A stretch of 64,000 nucleotides of DNA, from NCBI RefSeq assembly GCF_000938255.1, contig NZ_JYMR01000001.1, positions 183,566 through 247,565 on the forward strand. Reading direction: 5' to 3'. Source of the stretch: Bradyrhizobium sp. LTSP849. GTDB lineage: Bacteria; Pseudomonadota; Alphaproteobacteria; Rhizobiales; Xanthobacteraceae. The position numbers and the translations under genes were made by a program. Positions 34,940-43,656 of the stretch are shown here, in pieces. The notes below the pieces were generated by a model, which searched no databases, was not told where the DNA came from, and saw nothing but the letters and a program-made list of their open reading frames with translations. The stretch's first letter is position 1; each line of letters begins with the position of its first letter.

Positions 34940-37933
34940 ATGGCGAAGAAACCTGCTCCCCCCGCAAAATCCCCCAAATCCAAGGCACTGAGCTCGAAGG
35001 CGCCGAACTCCAAGGCACATCGGCCTGACGTGCAGCCGATCGGGCCGGCGCTGGCCGAGCTGCTGAATCCCGCGATCAATCGCGGCGATGCCGGGCTTGG
35101 CTCGGGCACCGGTCTCCAGCCGCCGCCGGACAATTCGCGCGACCGCCGCTCCGGGGGCGAGGCTGCCGCGCATCGCGCGCGCGCCTCGACGCCAAAAGAC
35201 TTTCCACAGGATACCGCATCGGGCAGCGCGACTCGTGGCTTACTCCTCTCCCCGACCCTCCCCCGCAAGGGGGGAGGGAGCGGAGAGGCCGAAGGTCTTG
35301 GCGAAGCACCGCAGGCCAATTACGGAACTGCCGCCACGATCCCGACGCTCGATCCGGAACTGGCGCGGCAGCTCGGGCTGCCCACAGAGGAGGACGATGC
35401 CGAGGCCCTCGCCCGCCCGCCGCGCAACAAGATGGAGGCGCTCGGCGTCAAGGCGACCGCGGATGCGCTGGAATCGCTGATCCGTGAGGGCCGGCCGGAG
35501 TTCCGCAAGGACGACGGCAGCTTGCGGGTATGGACGCCGCACCGGCCGCCGCGCCCGGAAAAGTCCGAAGGCGGTGTGCGCTTCGAGATCAAGTCGGAAT
35601 ATGAGCCGCGCGGCGACCAGCCGACCGCGATCGCCGAGCTGGTCGAGGGCATCCAGCGCAACGACCGCTCGCAGGTGCTGCTCGGCGTCACCGGCTCCGG
35701 CAAGACCTACACCATGGCCAAGGTGATCGAGGCGACGCAGCGCCCCGCGATCATTCTGGCGCCGAACAAGACGCTGGCCGCCCAGCTCTATGGCGAGTTC
35801 AAGAGCTTCTTCCCGGACAACGCGGTCGAATATTTCGTCTCGTATTACGATTACTACCAGCCGGAGGCCTATGTCCCGCGCACGGACACCTACATAGAAA
35901 AGGACTCCTCGATCAACGAGCAGATCGATCGCATGCGTCACTCCGCGACGCGCGCGCTGCTCGAACGCGACGACGTCATCATCGTTGCGTCCGTATCCTG
36001 CATCTACGGTATCGGCTCGGTCGAGACCTACACCGCGATGACGTTTGCGCTGAAGAAGGGCGAGCGCATCGACCAGCGCCAGCTGATCGCCGACCTCGTT
36101 GCCCTCCAGTACAAGCGCACCCAGGCCGATTTCACCCGCGGCACGTTCCGTGTGCGCGGCGACGTGATCGACATTTTTCCGGCGCACTATGAAGACCGGG
36201 CCTGGCGCGTGAATTTGTTCGGCGACACCGTGGAGAATATCGAGGAATTCGATCCGCTCACCGGCCACAAGCAGGACGAGCTCGAATTCATCAAGATCTA
36301 CGCCAATTCGCACTATGTGACGCCGCGCCCGACGCTGGTGCAGGCGATCAAGTCGATCAAATCCGAATTGAAGATGCGGCTCGACCAGCTGCACGACCAG
36401 GGCCGCCTGCTGGAAGCGCAGCGCCTGGAGCAGCGCACCACGTTCGATCTCGAGATGATGGAGGCGACCGGAAGCTGCGCCGGCATCGAAAACTATTCGC
36501 GCTATCTCACGGGACGTCTGCCCGGCGAGCCGCCGCCGACGCTGTTCGAATACGTGCCCGACAACGCGCTGGTGTTTGCCGACGAAAGCCACGTCACGGT
36601 GCCGCAGATCGGCGCCATGTTCAAAGGTGACTTCCGCCGCAAGGCGACGCTGGCCGAATACGGCTTCCGCCTGCCCTCCTGCATGGACAACCGCCCGCTC
36701 CGCTTCGAGGAGTGGGACATGATGCGCCCGCAGACGGTCGCGGTGTCGGCGACGCCGAGCGGCTGGGAGATCAACGAGAGCGGCGGCGTGTTCGTCGAGC
36801 AGGTCATCCGCCCCACCGGGCTTATTGATCCTCCCGTTAATATTCGCCCGGCCCGCACCCAGGTCGACGATCTCGTCGGCGAGGTGCGCGCCACCGCGCA
36901 GGCCGGCTATCGCTCGCTGGTCACCGTGCTGACCAAGCGCATGGCGGAAGACCTCACCGAATATCTGCATGAACAGGGCATTCGCGTCCGCTACATGCAT
37001 AGCGACATCGACACCATCGAGCGCATCGAGATCATCCGCGATTTGCGCCTCGGCGCCTTCGACGCGCTGGTCGGCATCAACCTCTTGCGCGAAGGCCTCG
37101 ACATTCCCGAATGCGCGCTGGTCGCGATTCTGGACGCCGACAAGGAGGGCTTTCTGCGCAGCGAAACCTCGCTGATCCAGACCATTGGCCGCGCCGCGCG
37201 CAATGTCGACGGCAAGGTGATCCTCTATGCCGACCAGGTGACGGGATCGATGGAGCGCGCCATCGCCGAGACCGACCGCCGCCGCGAGAAGCAGGTCGAG
37301 TACAACACCGCGCATGGCATCACGCCGGAGAGCATCAAGAAGTCGATTGGCGACATCATGAACAGCGTCTACGAGCGCGATCATGTGCTGGTCGAAATCG
37401 GCGGCCACGACATGACCGACGACGTCATCTCGATCGGCCACAATTTTGAAGCCGTGCTCGGCGATCTGGAAACGCGGATGCGCGAGGCCGCAGCCGATCT
37501 GAATTTCGAGGAAGCCGCCCGCCTGCGCGACGAAGTCAAGCGCCTGCGCGCCACCGAGCTCGCCGTGGTCGACGACCCCACCGTCAAGCAGCGCACCGTG
37601 CAGGGCAAGGCCGGCGCCTATGCCGGCACGAAGAAGTACGGCGAGGCGGCCAACCTCCCGGTCAGCGCGATGAAGAAGAAGACCGTGAGCTCTGCGTTGA
37701 AAGCCAGCGGCGGAGGCGGCGGCTCCAAGGTGCACAAGCCGCATCTCGACGAAATGCACGGCCCGGAGTCACTGCCCTATCGGGCGGATCGCGCGCTGCC
37801 GTCAAAGCCGTTCGGCGGCGAGAGCCGGATCATCCAGCCGACCGATTCAAAGCAGTCGGGGCCGGAGTTCGGGCCGTCGCCACGGTCAAGCGGCGGCGCG
37901 CCGGGGCATCGGGGTGGGTGGAAGAAGAGGTAG
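34940..37933 (+). CDS. uvrB: Excinuclease ABC subunit B, with long N- and C-terminal extensions
   Basis: A 997-aa UvrB, against about 670 for the E. coli enzyme. The conserved part starts near residue 212 ([20 protein letters not shown]); Walker A GVTGSGKT is near residue 249; the DNA-gripping hairpin region [20 protein letters not shown], the DEAD-type box [13 protein letters not shown], and helicase motifs V/VI ([22 protein letters not shown]) follow. A UVR motif for UvrC binding is near residues 840-875 ([20 protein letters not shown]). The first ~210 and last ~115 residues are Pro/Ala/Gly-rich and lysine-rich respectively and look disordered. A REP hairpin lies inside the N-terminal extension. 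It acts in nucleotide excision repair with UvrA and UvrC. Confidence 0.95.
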   Translation: MAKKPAPPAKSPKSKALSSKAPNSKAHRPDVQPIGPALAELLNPAINRGDAGLGSGTGLQPPPDNSRDRRSGGEAAAHRARASTPKDFPQDTASGSATRGLLLSPTLPRKGGGSGEAEGLGEAPQANYGTAATIPTLDPELARQLGLPTEEDDAEALARPPRNKMEALGVKATADALESLIREGRPEFRKDDGSLRVWTPHRPPRPEKSEGGVRFEIKSEYEPRGDQPTAIAELVEGIQRNDRSQVLLGVTGSGKTYTMAKVIEATQRPAIILAPNKTLAAQLYGEFKSFFPDNAVEYFVSYYDYYQPEAYVPRTDTYIEKDSSINEQIDRMRHSATRALLERDDVIIVASVSCIYGIGSVETYTAMTFALKKGERIDQRQLIADLVALQYKRTQADFTRGTFRVRGDVIDIFPAHYEDRAWRVNLFGDTVENIEEFDPLTGHKQDELEFIKIYANSHYVTPRPTLVQAIKSIKSELKMRLDQLHDQGRLLEAQRLEQRTTFDLEMMEATGSCAGIENYSRYLTGRLPGEPPPTLFEYVPDNALVFADESHVTVPQIGAMFKGDFRRKATLAEYGFRLPSCMDNRPLRFEEWDMMRPQTVAVSATPSGWEINESGGVFVEQVIRPTGLIDPPVNIRPARTQVDDLVGEVRATAQAGYRSLVTVLTKRMAEDLTEYLHEQGIRVRYMHSDIDTIERIEIIRDLRLGAFDALVGINLLREGLDIPECALVAILDADKEGFLRSETSLIQTIGRAARNVDGKVILYADQVTGSMERAIAETDRRREKQVEYNTAHGITPESIKKSIGDIMNSVYERDHVLVEIGGHDMTDDVISIGHNFEAVLGDLETRMREAAADLNFEEAARLRDEVKRLRATELAVVDDPTVKQRTVQGKAGAYAGTKKYGEAANLPVSAMKKKTVSSALKASGGGGGSKVHKPHLDEMHGPESLPYRADRALPSKPFGGESRIIQPTDSKQSGPEFGPSPRSSGGAPGHRGGWKKR
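35245..35288. repeat. REP element inside the uvrB coding sequence
   Basis: The run CCTCTCCCCGACCCTCCCCC is followed by gcaa and GGGGGGAGGGAGCGGAGAGG, an inverted repeat of the same kind as the intergenic REPs. It is in frame and codes for about [17 protein letters not shown] (residues 101-117). Confidence 0.8.
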
Positions 37934-37969
37934 GCGACGGAGTATCGTCCGCGCTTGTCGTGGCTATGG

Positions 37970-38003
37970 ATTCCGGGCTCGCCACTTTGCGGCGCCCCGG
38001 AAT
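37970..38003. repeat. Intergenic hairpin, 'ATTCCGGG...CCCCGGAAT'
   Basis: ATTCCGGGctcgcc with GGCGccCCGGAAT forms a hairpin downstream of uvrB; it continues AATGACGCGG, a common intergenic motif in this group. It may act as the uvrB transcript end. Confidence 0.6.
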
Positions 38004-38025
38004 GACGCGGAGAGATTCAGGCTCC

Positions 38026-38391
38026 TCACCCCGCAATCGCCGCCAGCAGCGACAACAGCAGTACAGACGCCATGAGCTGCACCGACGTCGCGGGCCTGGT
38101 GCGCCAGCAGGCGATCTTTTCGGAGAGGGACAGGTTCGCGTCGAAGAACTGGGCTTCGTAGCCGTTCTTGAAGAGCGTCGGGAACGCCGACCCGACCGAG
38201 ACGACGAAGATGCTGTAGAACATCGACGCCAAGGCAATCGTGAGTACAGGACTGCTGCCGCGGTAGTCTCCCAGAAGCTTCACCATCAGAGAAGCAGCGG
38301 CGAAGATCGGGAAGCCCTGAAGGATTGTGGTGAGCGCAAAGCCTTCGAGCCAATTGAGCGGGCCGAATTTCGGCGCGGTGATGAAGGGCAT
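38026..38391 (-). CDS. Small membrane protein, paralog 1 of a tandem pair
   Basis: A 121-aa protein with three membrane helices: LEGFALTTILQGFPIFAAAS, SMFYSIFVVSVGSAFPTLF and ATSVQLMASVLLLSLLAAIA. A short motif NLSLSEKIACWRTRPATSVQ links helix 2 and 3. Blocks LEGFALT.ILQ.FP.FAAA, F(F)D.(N/S)LSLSEKI..WRT and the C-terminal (V/I)LxLS are shared with the next gene upstream. No family name recognised. Located 7 nt after its paralog. Confidence 0.75.
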   Translation of the reverse strand: MPFITAPKFGPLNWLEGFALTTILQGFPIFAAASLMVKLLGDYRGSSPVLTIALASMFYSIFVVSVGSAFPTLFKNGYEAQFFDANLSLSEKIACWRTRPATSVQLMASVLLLSLLAAIAG

Positions 38392-38398
38392 AACACGC

Positions 38399-38785
38399 TC
38401 ACCCCACGCTCGCCGTCACCACCGCCATCACCGACAACATCAGCACGATCGCGACGAGCTGCATCGAGGCTGCCGGGTGGGTGCGCCATTCGGTGATTTT
38501 TTCGGAGAGTGACAGGCTGGGATCGAAGAAGCTCGGCTCGTAGAGCAGCCTGGAGAGCGCCGGGATTGCCGACCCCAGCGTCACCGCGATCACCGCGTGA
38601 ACGAGGGACGCGCAGGCGACGAAGATGGCGACGCCGGGGTCGCCGACGAGGTCGTGATTGCCGAACAGCTTGAGCAGTAGCGCGGCGGCGGCGAAGGTCG
38701 GGAAACTCTGGAGGATCGCGGTCAGCGCAAAGCCTTCGAGCGCGTTGTGCAGGCGGGACTTTCTCGCGGCGGCGGTGACGGCCAT
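38399..38785 (-). CDS. Small membrane protein, paralog 2 of a tandem pair
   Basis: A 128-aa protein whose core ALEGFALTAILQSFPTFAAA, then FFDPSLSLSEKITEWRTHPA and ASMQLVAIVLMLSVMAVVTA matches paralog 1. It starts at 38785 with AGGGAGA 8 nt upstream; the frame also opens at 38806 without a ribosome site. It is transcribed first, then paralog 1 follows after 7 nt. The duplication is a local event; function unknown. Confidence 0.75.
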   Translation of the reverse strand: MAVTAAARKSRLHNALEGFALTAILQSFPTFAAAALLLKLFGNHDLVGDPGVAIFVACASLVHAVIAVTLGSAIPALSRLLYEPSFFDPSLSLSEKITEWRTHPAASMQLVAIVLMLSVMAVVTASVG

Positions 38786-38943
38786 GGCACGTCTCCCTGG
38801 TGACATGCGGATGACATTAGCCGCATCGGGAGATCCGGGATGTGAGATGGGTCACGGGCTGCTGTTCACCTCGCCCCGCTCTTGTTCGCCGAAGCTTCGG
38901 CGCAAGGCGGGACGAGGGAGCGGACCGCCGATATGGCGGTAAG

Positions 38944-39200
38944 TCAGGCTCTCACTCCCTGAAAGTAATATTTGCGGTTGGAGCCGTCATGGGCGCCGGA
39001 TTTCAGGCAGCAAGCTTTGAAATCTGCGTCCGGAGCCGCAGGGGCAGAGGTCGTTGCGGCCGAGCTTTTCGGTCAGCTCGACGTCACCATGGACGACGCG
39101 CCTGCCCCGCTTGACGTGGGTTTCCGAGGGGAATGAGTTCCGCCGCTTACGCGTGACGCTGAAAGCAGGGGAGGTTTTCGAGATCGCGATAGTTGCGCAT
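38944..39200 (-). pseudogene. SEC-C motif protein gene with apparent frameshifts
   Basis: On the minus strand an ATG at 39200 opens [17 protein letters not shown] and stops. Shifting frame near 39167 gives [20 protein letters not shown] then [20 protein letters not shown], the metal-binding SEC-C motif; a second shift near 39018 restores [20 protein letters not shown]. Both shifts are one extra base in short T runs. No start codon exists in the middle frame. It looks like a decayed SEC-C gene, though sequencing error is a possible alternative. Confidence 0.6.
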
Positions 39201-39297
39201 GACGCCCTCCATCGGTTGGAAACGCGGCCCGTTGCCGCGGCGTCTCGCTATCACGATGTGGGCTGCGTGGAAAGGCGACGACAGCGTTACAGCTTGG

Positions 39298-39534
39298 CTA
39301 CAACTTTCCTTGGCCGTTCACTTGGCTCTCCTGTTGCTGCTGCTTCTCCTGCTCCTTGGCTTGGTGGCGACCGTAAAGGCAGCCCGCGGCGGCGCCTAAC
39401 ACGCCGTGATGGCCCGCATAGTGACCGGCGACGCCGCCGACGACGGCGCCCTTGATACAGCCCTTGGCGTTGGCGGCGGATGTCGCACCACAGATGAGGA
39501 GCGCGGCGGCGATGGCGATGAGCGGGAATTTCAT
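39298..39534 (-). CDS. Exported glycine-zipper-like protein (78 aa)
   Basis: A 78-aa protein: signal peptide MKFPLIAIAAALLICGATSA + ANA, mature part KGCIKGAVVGGVAGHYAGHH then GVLGAAAGCLYGRHQAKEQE, a glycine-zipper run, and a Gln-rich tail KQQQQESQVNGQGKL. GGAG precedes the ATG by 8-9 nt. It resembles small membrane-associating periplasmic proteins; role unknown. It is divergent from the next gene at 39722. Confidence 0.75.
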   Translation of the reverse strand: MKFPLIAIAAALLICGATSAANAKGCIKGAVVGGVAGHYAGHHGVLGAAAGCLYGRHQAKEQEKQQQQESQVNGQGKL

Positions 39535-39721
39535 GGATCGATGTCTCCGGGTGCGGTGTCGGCGTCTCAACGAGCACGGACCGGCTCGGGTTCCAGCGCT
39601 CTCCACACGGCGATAATATGTGGCGCGCGCTCGCGCATCTCCACAAGCCCCGTTTGAACCTCCCTCGCCGTTTCCCAGACCCATTCCGGGGCGTCGTGCA
39701 CGCCGGGGGTGAGTGGGGCCA

Positions 39722-40000
39722 ATGAAAGTCGCGTTGCTTGTAATCTTGGGGCTGTTCCTGGGCGCGCTGGGCGGGGCGGCGCTCGGCATCGGGGCCGGGC
39801 TCGCCTGGGTCGAAATCGCGCACACCACGAGCTTTGAAGGCCATAGCGGCATGCTGGTGTTCTTCACCTTCATGCCGCTCGGCGCTGTCATCGGCGGGAT
39901 CGGCGGCGCGGCTCTGTTCGGCCTGCTCGCCATGCGCGACGACGCCATCGCGATCGAGCGGAACCCCGCAGCGGAACCGGCACGTAGCCGGGACCGGTAA
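39722..40000 (+). CDS. Small glycine-rich membrane protein (92 aa)
   Basis: A 92-aa protein with two hydrophobic segments: MKVALLVILGLFLGALGGAA (residues 1-32, with GxxxG spacing) and LVFFTFMPLGAVIGGIGGAA (44-70), and a charged C terminus. The GTG codon 9 nt earlier is not needed; the ATG follows a GGGGG-rich ribosome site. No domain recognised. Confidence 0.7.
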   Translation: MKVALLVILGLFLGALGGAALGIGAGLAWVEIAHTTSFEGHSGMLVFFTFMPLGAVIGGIGGAALFGLLAMRDDAIAIERNPAAEPARSRDR

Positions 40001-40021
40001 AATACGGGGTTCTATTGTAAA

Positions 40022-40059
40022 TCTCACATTTCGCGCTCAATTGTGCATTGCGAAAATGT
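40022..40059. promoter_or_regulatory. Imperfect palindrome in an AT-rich gap before the NTF2-like gene
   Basis: Arms TCACATTTCGC and GCGAAAATGTGA (one extra A) flank 15 nt. The gap 40001-40182 is clearly AT-rich for this genome and holds the promoter of the 40183 gene. The palindrome is either an operator or the terminator stem of the preceding gene; no T-run follows. Confidence 0.45.
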
Positions 40060-40182
40060 GAATTGCGTTTTGGCCGAAACGACCTATTTGTTCGTATACT
40101 AATGAATTAGCAACCCGCTGCGCCTACTGTGCATGGGGTTGTTTTTCGTTTTTTTGCAAGCCAGCTTCAGGACGCCCCCAAA

Positions 40183-40623
40183 ATGACAGAGCACAGCCTC
40201 TGGCGTTTCTCGCGCGCGTTGCACCGCGCGATCAACGACCGGCATTTCGAGGATATCGAGGCCCTGATCGACGAGGACGTCGAATGGGCGATCTACGGCC
40301 CGATCGACATGTTTCCGTTCCTGGGCGCGCGCCAGGGCAAGCGGGCGGTGCTCGACGTCATTCGCCAGCTGGCCGACAACTTCCGCGTCCGCCGCTTCGA
40401 GCGCGAGAGCATCATGCTGGGCGTCGATTCCGCCTCCTCGATGCTGCGCTATTCGCTGACCGCACTGGATTCCGACAAGCCGATTAGCTTGCGGGTCGCG
40501 CAGTTCGCCCAGTTCAGGGCGGACCGGCTCATCAACATGCGTGTGCTGGTCGACACTTTCGATCTGGTCGAGCAGGCACTCGGCCGCGCCATTCATCTGC
40601 CAAAGGTGACGAGCGTCGGCTGA
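40183..40623 (+). CDS. NTF2-like / SnoaL-fold protein
   Basis: A 146-aa protein of the NTF2-like cone fold: helix MTEHSLWRFSRALHRAINDR, then HFEDIEALIDEDVEWAIYGP with the WxxxG core and FLGARQGKRAVLDVIRQLAD. Family members are isomerases, hydrolases or ligand carriers; a catalytic Asp-His pair is not obvious. Start at 40183 is the first with the fold; a longer frame (40129) is not needed. A palindrome and AT-rich gap precede it. Confidence 0.8.
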   Translation: MTEHSLWRFSRALHRAINDRHFEDIEALIDEDVEWAIYGPIDMFPFLGARQGKRAVLDVIRQLADNFRVRRFERESIMLGVDSASSMLRYSLTALDSDKPISLRVAQFAQFRADRLINMRVLVDTFDLVEQALGRAIHLPKVTSVG

Positions 40624-40844
40624 GGGGGACACCAACGGGCCCCGCAATTCGGGACCGATCGATTGATGCTCCCGCGACGTTGTCCTGGCCTCCAGCCCCG
40701 CCGGATGCCGTCGTGGAGAAGCTCGTCATCGGGCGCGCGCCTTTCGCGCGGCCCGTTGGTTCGTTATTCTGGGCAAGGCGAACGCCACAATTTCGCAATG
40801 ATAGTTCCGCATCCTCTGCGCGAACTGGGCTCGCGGGCAGGACG

Positions 40845-41759
40845 ATGGAATTCTCGACAGGTTTGGGCTGGACCAGGCTGCCGTTACTGGCGGCCGCGTT
40901 GATTTTCGGCTCGGTGCCGACGGCCTCGGCGCAGATCATTCCGCCCTTCTCCCCTGCCCCCGCGGCGGCCGTGCCTGACGAAGAGGCGGAGGACGCCCCC
41001 GACGTCAACGACCCCGACGTGCTCAAAGGTATCGACGTCGACAAGCTCGACTGGGCCCAGCTCGCCATCGACGCCGGCACGCTCAACGACATCATCGCCG
41101 CCAAAAAGCGGGCGCAGGCCGCAGCCAGGGACGGGATGGACTGGTCGTCCAACGCCAATGCCAACGGCTCCTCGGCGGTGAAGGTCAAGCAGTCGGTCTC
41201 CTCGTTTTGGGATGCCCGAATCGGCGCCGACATGACGGTGGCGAAGGAGCCGACCACGATGTCGGAGCTGATGGCGCAGAAGGCCGCCAATGGCGGCAAT
41301 ATCCCGCAATCCTCCGGCAGCGCCTGGGCCGCCGCGACCGCGCCGGGCGCGGGCTCGGTGTGGGACAAGACCGCGGTGGAAGGCCGCATCGATCCCGGCT
41401 CCGAGCAGAGCAAGATCGGCGCGTCGCTGACCAAATCGGTGCCGCTGTCGGGCGACACGTCGCTGACGCTCCAGAACGGCTACAGCGTCAACCAGCAGGG
41501 CACCACCGCGCTGCCCGGCATCGCCGGCCACACCACCCGCAACTACGAGACCGAGCAGTCCGCCAAGGTCGAGATCACCGACACCGGCACCAGCATCACG
41601 GCGGGCCAGACGCTGTCGACCACCGACGACAAATGGCTGCGCAAGGTCGGCGCCGAGCAGAAGCTGTTCGACAACGTCACCGTCTCCGGCTCCGTCGGCG
41701 AGACCTCGCAAGGCGCGATCAACAAGAGCCTGACCGCGGGCTTCAAGAAGAGCTGGTGA
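40845..41759 (+). CDS. Exported protein of unknown function (304 aa)
   Basis: A 304-aa protein with signal peptide MEFSTGLGWTRLPLLAAALI...ASAQ and a Pro/Ala-rich stretch, then a low-hydrophobicity region with DPDVLKGIDVDKLDWAQLAI and a second half rich in Thr, Ser and Gly with regular strands (VKVKQSVSSFWDARIGADMT, ITDTGTSITAGQTLSTTDDK, SGSVGETSQGAINKSLTAGF + KKSW). The repeated 'alternating strand' character and the final -KKSW suggest an outer-membrane or surface beta-structure, not a family I can name. The start at 40845 has GGCAGGA ribosome site; the frame to 40680 lacks one. Confidence 0.7.
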   Translation: MEFSTGLGWTRLPLLAAALIFGSVPTASAQIIPPFSPAPAAAVPDEEAEDAPDVNDPDVLKGIDVDKLDWAQLAIDAGTLNDIIAAKKRAQAAARDGMDWSSNANANGSSAVKVKQSVSSFWDARIGADMTVAKEPTTMSELMAQKAANGGNIPQSSGSAWAAATAPGAGSVWDKTAVEGRIDPGSEQSKIGASLTKSVPLSGDTSLTLQNGYSVNQQGTTALPGIAGHTTRNYETEQSAKVEITDTGTSITAGQTLSTTDDKWLRKVGAEQKLFDNVTVSGSVGETSQGAINKSLTAGFKKSW

Positions 41760-41931
41760 ATCTTCTTTAGAAACTTGTAACCAAACGCCACGGCAAAGCC
41801 CCCGAATGGTCCGCCCTTGCCGCATCTCTGCCTAGTTGCCGTCAAAATCCGACGCCCTGATGCATCGGCCTGACACACATCGTCGTGCGGGGGACACTCG
41901 CGCTGCGCTCAACGCGAACAGGGGAACACCG

Positions 41932-42351
41932 ATGAACGCCATTCGTCCGGAAAAGGTTGAAGCAACCGAGACCGAAACCGTCGACAGCAATCTCGCCGCA
42001 GTGACGGAAGTCGAAGCCGGCATCCGCGATTTCGTCCGCAACGACATCGCCTATCTGCGCCGTCCGGCGACGACGGCCACCGAGCCGGCGCTCGATGCGA
42101 GCGCGGAAGCCACCGTCACCAACGTCAACTCGCTGATCCAGCGCGTCGCCGGCACCTCGCTCGCCGAGATCGAGAATCTGATCTCCGAGCTCGAAAGCCT
42201 GCGCGACCTGCTCCATGCCGAAGGCCAGCGCGTCCAGCGCGAGATCTCCGGCTACGCCCAGCTCAGCCAGGCCGCAATGAAGTCGACCCGCATGATCGCC
42301 GACAACGTCACCCAGTGGAAGCGCGCCGCCGACGGCCTGCGCAACAGCTGA
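41932..42351 (+). CDS. Predicted coiled-coil protein (139 aa)
   Basis: A 139-aa soluble helical protein: MNAIRPEKVEATETETVDSN, then EVEAGIRDFVRNDIAYLRRP and a long heptad-like helix AEIENLISELESLRDLLHAE followed by GQRVQREISGYAQLSQAAMK. AGGGGA precedes the ATG at 41932. The second half could dimerise as a coiled coil. No domain recognised. Between two genes of unknown function; not obviously in an operon. Confidence 0.72.
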   Translation: MNAIRPEKVEATETETVDSNLAAVTEVEAGIRDFVRNDIAYLRRPATTATEPALDASAEATVTNVNSLIQRVAGTSLAEIENLISELESLRDLLHAEGQRVQREISGYAQLSQAAMKSTRMIADNVTQWKRAADGLRNS

Positions 42352-42429
42352 TCGCACACGTCTCGCATCACCAGCCGCCGCGTTCCGAAAGGGACGCGGT
42401 GGTTTTGATTCTGTCACCACATTCTCGCG

Positions 42430-42530
42430 GTCATCGCCCGCGAAGGCGGGCGATCCAGTATTCCAGAGACGGTTGTGATTGAGTCGAGAGGCCGCGGAGT
42501 ACTGGATGCCCCGCCTTCGCGGGGCATGAC
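42430..42530. repeat. Intergenic repeat with two hairpins, 'CGCCCGCGAAGGCGGGCG' family
   Basis: The left hairpin is CATCGCCCGC/GCGGGCGATC, the right is GCCCCGCCTTCGCGGGGC; between them TCCAGTATTCC and its partner GGAGTACTGGA pair. The whole forms a large inverted structure common in Bradyrhizobium intergenic DNA (recall). The 302-nt gap between 42351 and 42654 otherwise holds nothing else I can identify. Confidence 0.75.
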
Positions 42531-42653
42531 GGCGGAGGGTGTGGTCCGCACCGCGCGGCCTAACAGCCCCCCCGGCTTTTGAACCCTCCGCTCCTCCCCG
42601 GCGACCAATGCCAAGCGCCCGCAGCCATCACGGCGGGCCTGGGGACATTTCAG

Positions 42654-42791
42654 ATGGAAAGCATTCGACCGGACAACACGGACCCGATACCGATGCGGCC
42701 CGCGCCGAACCAGTTCGGCACGATCATGCTGCGCTTTGTCGGATTGCTGGCGGTCGCGATCGCGATATTGGCGTTCGTCTATAGCCGCTGA
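42654..42791 (+). CDS. Small single-pass membrane protein (45 aa)
   Basis: A 45-aa frame: MESIRPDNTDPIPMRPAPNQ, then the helix IMLRFVGLLAVAIAILAFVY. GGGGACATTTCAG precedes the ATG. A short polar start and one helix that ends four residues before the stop is a common small membrane-protein design. Unknown function. Confidence 0.5.
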   Translation: MESIRPDNTDPIPMRPAPNQFGTIMLRFVGLLAVAIAILAFVYSR

Positions 42792-42830
42792 ACTGAAGCC
42801 GGATGCCGGCCCCGAAAAGTTAACGAACCC

Positions 42831-42977
42831 TTAACGGCTCGCGTCGATCGTCGAGGCTTCCAGGGTGTAACCGCCATCGGCATAACCCTTCACCACCATG
42901 CCGGCCACCAGCATCACAGCCAGCGTGGCGGTAGCGAAGATAAATCCGACCAGCTTGAGTGCGCCGCGGTCTGCCAT
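42831..42977 (-). CDS. Small single-pass membrane protein (48 aa)
   Basis: A 48-aa protein, MADRGALKLVGFIFATATLA then VMLVAGMVVKGYADGGYTLE + ASTIDASR. One helix with a small C-terminal polar part. AGGGGA lies 10 nt before the ATG at 42977. Convergent with the preceding small protein and 40 nt from it. No function known. Confidence 0.55.
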   Translation of the reverse strand: MADRGALKLVGFIFATATLAVMLVAGMVVKGYADGGYTLEASTIDASR

Positions 42978-43176
42978 GATGCTCGTCCCCTGTACTCTGC
43001 CCAGTTCGTTCAAATAGACAGCGACAGGTTCATAATTGGTTAGCAACTCGATGGTTCCGCCAACTGCTTCGCAGGCCGGCCATCTCGGAAAGGCTTATGG
43101 CAGCAGCCCCGAATCGCGTCCATAGCGCGCGGGCAACACTCGCGCGCTCTTTTCAACCGTTCATCTTGGAACAGAT

Positions 43177-43656
43177 CTAACCGCTCTTTCGCATTGGCAC
43201 GAAGGCCGAGGCGGTGATGGAATAGACTTCCTCGCCGCGCTGGTTGGTGCCGGTGGTGCGGGCCGTCAGGATGCCCCAGCCGGGACGCGAGCCGGAGGCG
43301 CGCTTATCGATGACGACATTGGCGTAAACGACGGTGTCGCCGGCGAGCACCGGCTTGATCCAGCGCAGATCGCGAAAGCCCGGCGACGGCCCCCACACCG
43401 CAACCTCCTCGCCGCGTGCTGCGGCCTCGCGCGCCAGGCGCTGGCCGTCTGCGACGAGCAGGCTCATGCAGGCCGAGCCGACATGCCAGCCGGACGCGGC
43501 GAGCCCGCCGAACAGCGAATTCTTGCCTTCCTCCTCGTCGAGATGGAAGCGCTGCGGATCGAACTTTGCGGCGAACGTTTTGATGGACTCGGCCGTGAAG
43601 GTGTAGGTGCCGATCTCGCGGCGATGACCGATCTCGATCTCTTCGAAAAACGGCAT
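43177..43656 (-). CDS. MaoC-like (R)-specific enoyl-CoA hydratase, second of a pair
   Basis: A 159-aa hot-dog-fold protein. Start: MPFFEEIEIGHRREIGTYTF; the hydratase segment AAKFDPQRFHLDEEEGKNSL contains the F-D-P-Q-x-x-H motif typical of MaoC-like dehydratases (catalytic Asp/His); GGLAASGWHVGSACMSLLV follows. Its start codon overlaps the stop codon of the upstream hydratase as TGATG, so the two are translationally coupled and probably form a heterodimer. Typical substrate would be an enoyl-CoA, e.g. in fatty-acid or PHA metabolism; none is indicated nearby. Confidence 0.9.
   Translation of the reverse strand: MPFFEEIEIGHRREIGTYTFTAESIKTFAAKFDPQRFHLDEEEGKNSLFGGLAASGWHVGSACMSLLVADGQRLAREAAARGEEVAVWGPSPGFRDLRWIKPVLAGDTVVYANVVIDKRASGSRPGWGILTARTTGTNQRGEEVYSITASAFVPMRKSG

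Noticed and set aside
35240..37759. 839-codon frame on the minus strand opposite uvrB
   Set aside because: It is a shadow of uvrB caused by GC-rich third-position bias; it has no start context, no family resemblance (Arg/His/Asp-rich throughout) and lies opposite a protein with clear motifs.
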